Positions 13,923 to 17,104 of a stretch of 17,104 bases of DNA are shown here, piece by piece. Within the stretch, counting starts at the first letter, position 1. Every line of letters starts with the position of its first letter. The notes under the pieces are model-generated. The model was not told the origin of the DNA. It saw only the letters and a program-made list of their open reading frames with translations, and did no database searches. This DNA comes from Actinomycetota bacterium (GTDB lineage Bacteria; Actinomycetota; Acidimicrobiia; Acidimicrobiales; JACCXE01), in contig JACCXE010000112.1 of the NCBI GenBank assembly GCA_013697265.1, positions 1-17,104 on the forward strand. Direction: 5' to 3'. Position numbers and translations under genes: made by a program.

Positions 13923-14615
13923 CTAAATACCGCCCGTACGCAGGGCGGTTAGACGGGCACCGACGGCGAGCGCAGCGGTTTCGGCCCTCAGCGTGGTCGG
14001 GCCCAGATCAACGAGCGCGACAGCGCTCGCCAACTCCCCGTCGGCCCATCCGCCTTCGGGTCCGATAGCCACGGCCGGGGTGGCGAGGGAAAGCACCCCT
14101 CCGTCTGGGTGGGCCAGCGCGAACGCGGGCGTGAGTTCAATCAGCGACGTGACGTCGTCGACAATGGGCAACCACGCACGACGCGACTGCATCGCCGCGG
14201 CGCGCGCGACCGCGCGCCAACGCTGCACGTTCCGGGCTGACTTCGCCTCGTCCCACCGCACCACGCTGCGGGCCGCCGACACCGGCACGATGCGATCAAC
14301 GCCGAGTTCGGTGAGCTTTTGCACGGTGAATTCAGGCTTGTCCCCCTTGGTCAACGCGAAAGCGACGCTGATCCACGGCGACGCCGGCGCCAGGGTTTCA
14401 ATAGGGCCCAGGGCATCCACCGCGGCGTCGCCGCGCATCGCGCACAGCCGCCAACGCCCGGCGCCGTCGCCGGCGCTGAACTGCTCGCCGTCGCGCAAAC
14501 GCAGCACGCGCGTCAGGTGATGGGCGTCGTCGGGACAAAGTTCGGGCCCGTCGAGGTCGTCCACGAACACATGGGCGGCGAGCTCCGGCAACCGATGGTG
14601 AACCACGACCCCCAT
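13923..14615 (-). CDS. rsmE: 16S rRNA m3U1498 methyltransferase RsmE
   Basis: A SPOUT-family SAM-dependent enzyme that methylates U1498 of 16S rRNA. An N-terminal PUA-like region (VLRLRDGEQF) is followed by the SPOUT domain: ALTKGDKPEFTVQKLTELGV, RSVVRW, AIGPEGGW (about 183-190) and LGPTTLRAETAAL (about 204-216) forming the SAM-binding knot. I chose the ATG at 14615 (230 aa) because conserved RsmE sequence begins soon after. The frame is open to a GTG at 14651 that would add 12 residues and overlap the divergent hydrolase start. It is the first gene of the long minus-strand series; in mycobacteria rsmE likewise lies upstream of phoH, ybeY and era. Confidence 0.93.
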   Translation of the reverse strand: MGVVVHHRLPELAAHVFVDDLDGPELCPDDAHHLTRVLRLRDGEQFSAGDGAGRWRLCAMRGDAAVDALGPIETLAPASPWISVAFALTKGDKPEFTVQKLTELGVDRIVPVSAARSVVRWDEAKSARNVQRWRAVARAAAMQSRRAWLPIVDDVTSLIELTPAFALAHPDGGVLSLATPAVAIGPEGGWADGELASAVALVDLGPTTLRAETAALAVGARLTALRTGGI

Positions 14616-14638
14616 CGTGGCCTGCCAATCTGTCCGCC

Positions 14639-15403
14639 GTGGAAACGACACTTTCCGTCCAGGTCTTCGACGACGACCGTGAGCACGACGCAGCCCGCGT
14701 CGTGCTGGTGCACGGCGCGATGGACCGCGGCGCGAGCTTCAGCCGGGTCGTCGGCTACCTGCACGATCTCGTCGTGACCACCTACGACCGGCGCGGTTAC
14801 GCCCACTCGATGGACGCAACGGTCGCGACGGCCCTGGATGACCACGTAAACGACTTGATCGGGATTCTCGAGGGCCACTCATCGGTCGTGATCGGCCACA
14901 GCCTGGGCGGCGTCATCGCCCTCGCCGCCGCGTCGCGTCGCCCGGAATTGGTGCAGAGCGCCGGCGTGTACGAGTCGCCCATGCCGTGGCTGGACTGGTG
15001 GCCGTCGTCCACGGCCGGGGCCCAAACGCTGGCCGATTCTTCCGATCCCGGAAAAGCGGCCGAGAACTTCATGCGGTTTCTCGTGAGCGACGACGCGTGG
15101 GAAATGTTGCCGATGAAGACCCAGCAGCAACGCCGAGCCGAAGGCCCGGCCCTGCTCGCCGACCTGCAATCGCTGCGCACCGTCGAGACGCCGCCTTTCG
15201 ACCCCGAAACGTTGCCGGTACCGGTGGGAGTGGCCGGCGGCGCCGAGACCCGCCAGCACCACAAGGACGGGTGCGAAGCGATGGCCAAGATGTTCGACAC
15301 CGAAGTGCAATGGATCGACGGAGCCGGACACGGAGGACACATGAGTCACCCGGGCCCGTTCGCCAAATTTGTTCGACGCTGCACGGGTATGCGCAACCTG
15401 TGA
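14639..15403 (+). CDS. Alpha/beta hydrolase
   Basis: This 254-aa protein has an alpha/beta hydrolase fold. The oxyanion-hole motif is VLVHGAMDRG (22-31) and the nucleophile elbow is GHSLGG (Ser88). The catalytic His lies in GAGHGGHMSHPG near the C-terminus, and an acid is expected in the VAGGAET segment. No signal peptide is seen, so it is cytoplasmic. The substrate cannot be deduced. The start is GTG at 14639, 23 bp from the rsmE ATG on the other strand, so the two genes share a very short divergent promoter region with no Shine-Dalgarno. The VanW gene follows after 25 bp in the same direction. Confidence 0.85.
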   Translation: METTLSVQVFDDDREHDAARVVLVHGAMDRGASFSRVVGYLHDLVVTTYDRRGYAHSMDATVATALDDHVNDLIGILEGHSSVVIGHSLGGVIALAAASRRPELVQSAGVYESPMPWLDWWPSSTAGAQTLADSSDPGKAAENFMRFLVSDDAWEMLPMKTQQQRRAEGPALLADLQSLRTVETPPFDPETLPVPVGVAGGAETRQHHKDGCEAMAKMFDTEVQWIDGAGHGGHMSHPGPFAKFVRRCTGMRNL

Positions 15404-15428
15404 CCAACTCTGCGCGAACGTTGCCGTA

Positions 15429-17104
15429 ATGCGAAACCGGCGCCGGAACCTCTTTTTCGTCGCGCTCGGAGCCGTGGCGCTGGCCGCGGGCATGGCCGGC
15501 GCGTCCGCTGCGACCAGTGGTAGCTCGAAAGTGGCGCGCAATGTGACGCTCGCTGGCCACAGCGTCGCCGGCCTCAACCGGGCCGAGTTGACCAAGCGCG
15601 TCAAGAGCGTCGACAAGGATCTGGGGGCGGCCAAGGTGAAGGTGTCTGCGCCCAAGGGAGGCTTCACTATGAGCCTCGAAGACCTCGGCGTGAGCGTGGA
15701 CGTCGACAAGACGGTGGACCACGCGCTCACCGTTGGCCGTATCGGAAATCCGCTCACCCGAGCGTGGGGCGCATTCAAGGCGCTGTTCTCCAAGCGCATG
15801 GCACCGATTGAAATCGAGATCGATCGGGCTGTGTTACGCGTCGCGGTTACTGGCAAGGATCCCGGTCCGAAGGAGCTCTCGAAGGAGCCGTCGCTCACCC
15901 GAAAGAGCGGAGTGTTTGTCGCCGTCGCCGGCACGAAGGGTTCGGGCATCGACCCCAGAGACGTCGCGGCCGCGTTGCCTGCGGCGGTCGCCGACGGCAA
16001 GCCACAAACCATCAGGGTTCCCCGTGGCACCGTGGCGCCGCAGTACACGCTGGCCGACGCCGAAGACCTCGCGCGCGAGGCGAACAAGCTCGGGCGCCTC
16101 TCGCTGAAGGTGACCGCGGGCGAGGAAACCAAGACCATCGAGCCGACGATGCTCGTGACATGGATCGACGCGCTTGCCACCCCCGAGGCATTGCTGTTGG
16201 GTGTCAGCGGCGATCGAGCGGTGGCCGACCTCGCCAAGATCTTCGCCAGCATCGGCTCGCCCGTCACCCAGACCCGTTACGGCATCGGCGCCGACGGTGG
16301 CGTGGTGGTGACACCCGGCGTCTCGGGCACGAAGTGCTGCGACCAGGAACAAGTCCAGACGCTGCTCACCGCGGCGATCCGCAAGCCGCCGGTGCGCCCC
16401 ATCGACCTGCCGCTCAAGGTTTCCGAGCCGGCGATCACCGCCGACGACGTCGCGGCGTTCAAGATCAAAGAGGCCGTTGGCTCGTTCACGACCAAGCACC
16501 CGTGCTGCGCACCGAGGGTCTCGAACATCCACCGCATCGCCGACATCGTGCGCGGCACCGTCATCCGTCCTAATTCGCGTTTGTCGATCAACGGCCTCGT
16601 CGGGCCCCGCACTACCGCCAAGGGTTTCGTGGTCGACCACGTGATCGAGGACGGCAAGTTCGCCGAGGCGGTGGGCGGCGGCATCTCGCAGTTCGCCACG
16701 ACCCTGTTCAACGCCGCGTTCTTTGCCGGCCTCGACATGGGCGAGTATCAGAGCCACTCGATCTACATCAGCCGCTATCCCTACGGTCGGGAGGCCACGC
16801 TCAACTACCCCCACCCCGACCTGGTCGTGATCAACAACACGCCCTACGGCGTGCTGGTGTGGCCGACCTACACGGGCACCACACTCACCTTGACGTTGTA
16901 TTCGACGAAGTACGCGCCAGGCACCCAGACCGGCCAGAGCCAAGCGCCGAGCGGGATCTGCACCCGGGTCACCACCGAGCGCACCCGTACGTATCCCGAC
17001 GACACGAAGAAGGTCGACAGCTTCCGGGCGACGTACCGTCCGCAAGAGGGCAAGAACTGCGACGGATCGGTTACGGCTGTCACCACTACGACGAGGCCTA
17101 AGAG
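15429..17104 (+). CDS. VanW-family cell wall protein with peptidoglycan-binding domains (runs off right edge)
   Basis: The frame is open from the ATG at 15429 to the window end (558 codons, no stop), so the C-terminus is missing. A basic N-terminus and hydrophobic segment (8-26, ending AGASAA) indicate a signal peptide or anchor. Residues about 35-330 contain two alpha/beta repeats like PG_binding_4 domains (about 70-200 and 210-330). The VanW domain (about 352-495) has RVSNIHRIADIVRGTV, LVGPRTTAKGF, VGGGISQFATTLFNA and SHSIYISRYPYGREAT. VanW is linked to envelope and glycopeptide-related functions, but its activity is unknown. Two CC pairs (303-304, 359-360) may be disulphide-bonded. In the GGG-x-C-Q motif of many VanW proteins, the Cys is Ser here (GGGISQ). 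No ribosome binding site is seen. Confidence 0.9.
   Translation, partial: MRNRRRNLFFVALGAVALAAGMAGASAATSGSSKVARNVTLAGHSVAGLNRAELTKRVKSVDKDLGAAKVKVSAPKGGFTMSLEDLGVSVDVDKTVDHALTVGRIGNPLTRAWGAFKALFSKRMAPIEIEIDRAVLRVAVTGKDPGPKELSKEPSLTRKSGVFVAVAGTKGSGIDPRDVAAALPAAVADGKPQTIRVPRGTVAPQYTLADAEDLAREANKLGRLSLKVTAGEETKTIEPTMLVTWIDALATPEALLLGVSGDRAVADLAKIFASIGSPVTQTRYGIGADGGVVVTPGVSGTKCCDQEQVQTLLTAAIRKPPVRPIDLPLKVSEPAITADDVAAFKIKEAVGSFTTKHPCCAPRVSNIHRIADIVRGTVIRPNSRLSINGLVGPRTTAKGFVVDHVIEDGKFAEAVGGGISQFATTLFNAAFFAGLDMGEYQSHSIYISRYPYGREATLNYPHPDLVVINNTPYGVLVWPTYTGTTLTLTLYSTKYAPGTQTGQSQAPSGICTRVTTERTRTYPDDTKKVDSFRATYRPQEGKNCDGSVTAVTTTTRPK

Noticed and set aside
14616..14638. Shared symmetric -10 (CAATCT / CAGATT) for rsmE and the hydrolase
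   Set aside because: Each hexamer departs from TANNNT at the first base and the rsmE distance is poor; not strong enough to list as a promoter.
14879..17045. Two long minus-strand open frames (462 and 403 codons) opposite the hydrolase and VanW genes
   Set aside because: No motif and biased composition; the plus-strand frame carries signal peptide, PG-binding and VanW features through to the edge.

Overview
This is a high-GC window with dense, tightly packed genes, several GTG and TTG starts, and an actinobacterial gene complement. It contains a BldD-type regulator, a VanW/peptidoglycan-binding wall protein, a Thr-rich 'TTT..RPT' secreted linker protein, and the rsmE–phoH–ybeY–corC–era–recO–uppS neighbourhood. 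The best guess is a member of the Acidimicrobiia (Ilumatobacter-like). That placement is inferred from protein style and synteny, not measured.

Layout. On the left, uppS and the first 87 codons of recO lie on the minus strand, with recO running off the edge. A 35-bp divergent promoter region separates uppS from a plus-strand block: a GlcD-type FAD-linked oxidase, a type II NADH dehydrogenase (NDH-2) and a DinG-like Fe-S helicase. The helicase converges on, and overlaps by 16 bp, the end of a long minus-strand gene series. In transcription order (right to left, about 14.6 to 5.8 kb) that series is rsmE, bldD-like, hemW, Thr-rich membrane-anchored protein, excisionase-type HTH, hinT, phoH, ybeY, corC/hlyC, era, panE-like, DUF2087. 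Many junctions are 2-20 nt gaps or 4-8 nt overlaps, so most of it is probably co-transcribed, with a possible internal promoter before bldD. Divergent from rsmE, on the plus strand, are an alpha/beta hydrolase and a VanW-family wall protein that runs off the right edge.

How the genes work together. The minus-strand series is mostly ribosome and RNA housekeeping (RsmE, YbeY, Era, PhoH), with haem trafficking (HemW), a nucleotide hydrolase (HinT) and a membrane transporter. UppS makes the lipid carrier for cell wall synthesis. The oxidase and NDH-2 both feed electrons toward the respiratory chain. A palindrome matching a redox (Rex) operator sits just before the NDH-2 gene, which suggests NADH/NAD+ control.

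No CRISPR array, tRNA, rRNA, insertion sequence or phage gene was seen, and no gene-free stretch exceeds 300 bases. I did not find a convincing new multi-gene system. The most interesting signals are regulatory: the Rex-like operator, the c-di-GMP motif in the BldD homologue, palindromes in intergenic gaps, and a duplicated start region at hemW.
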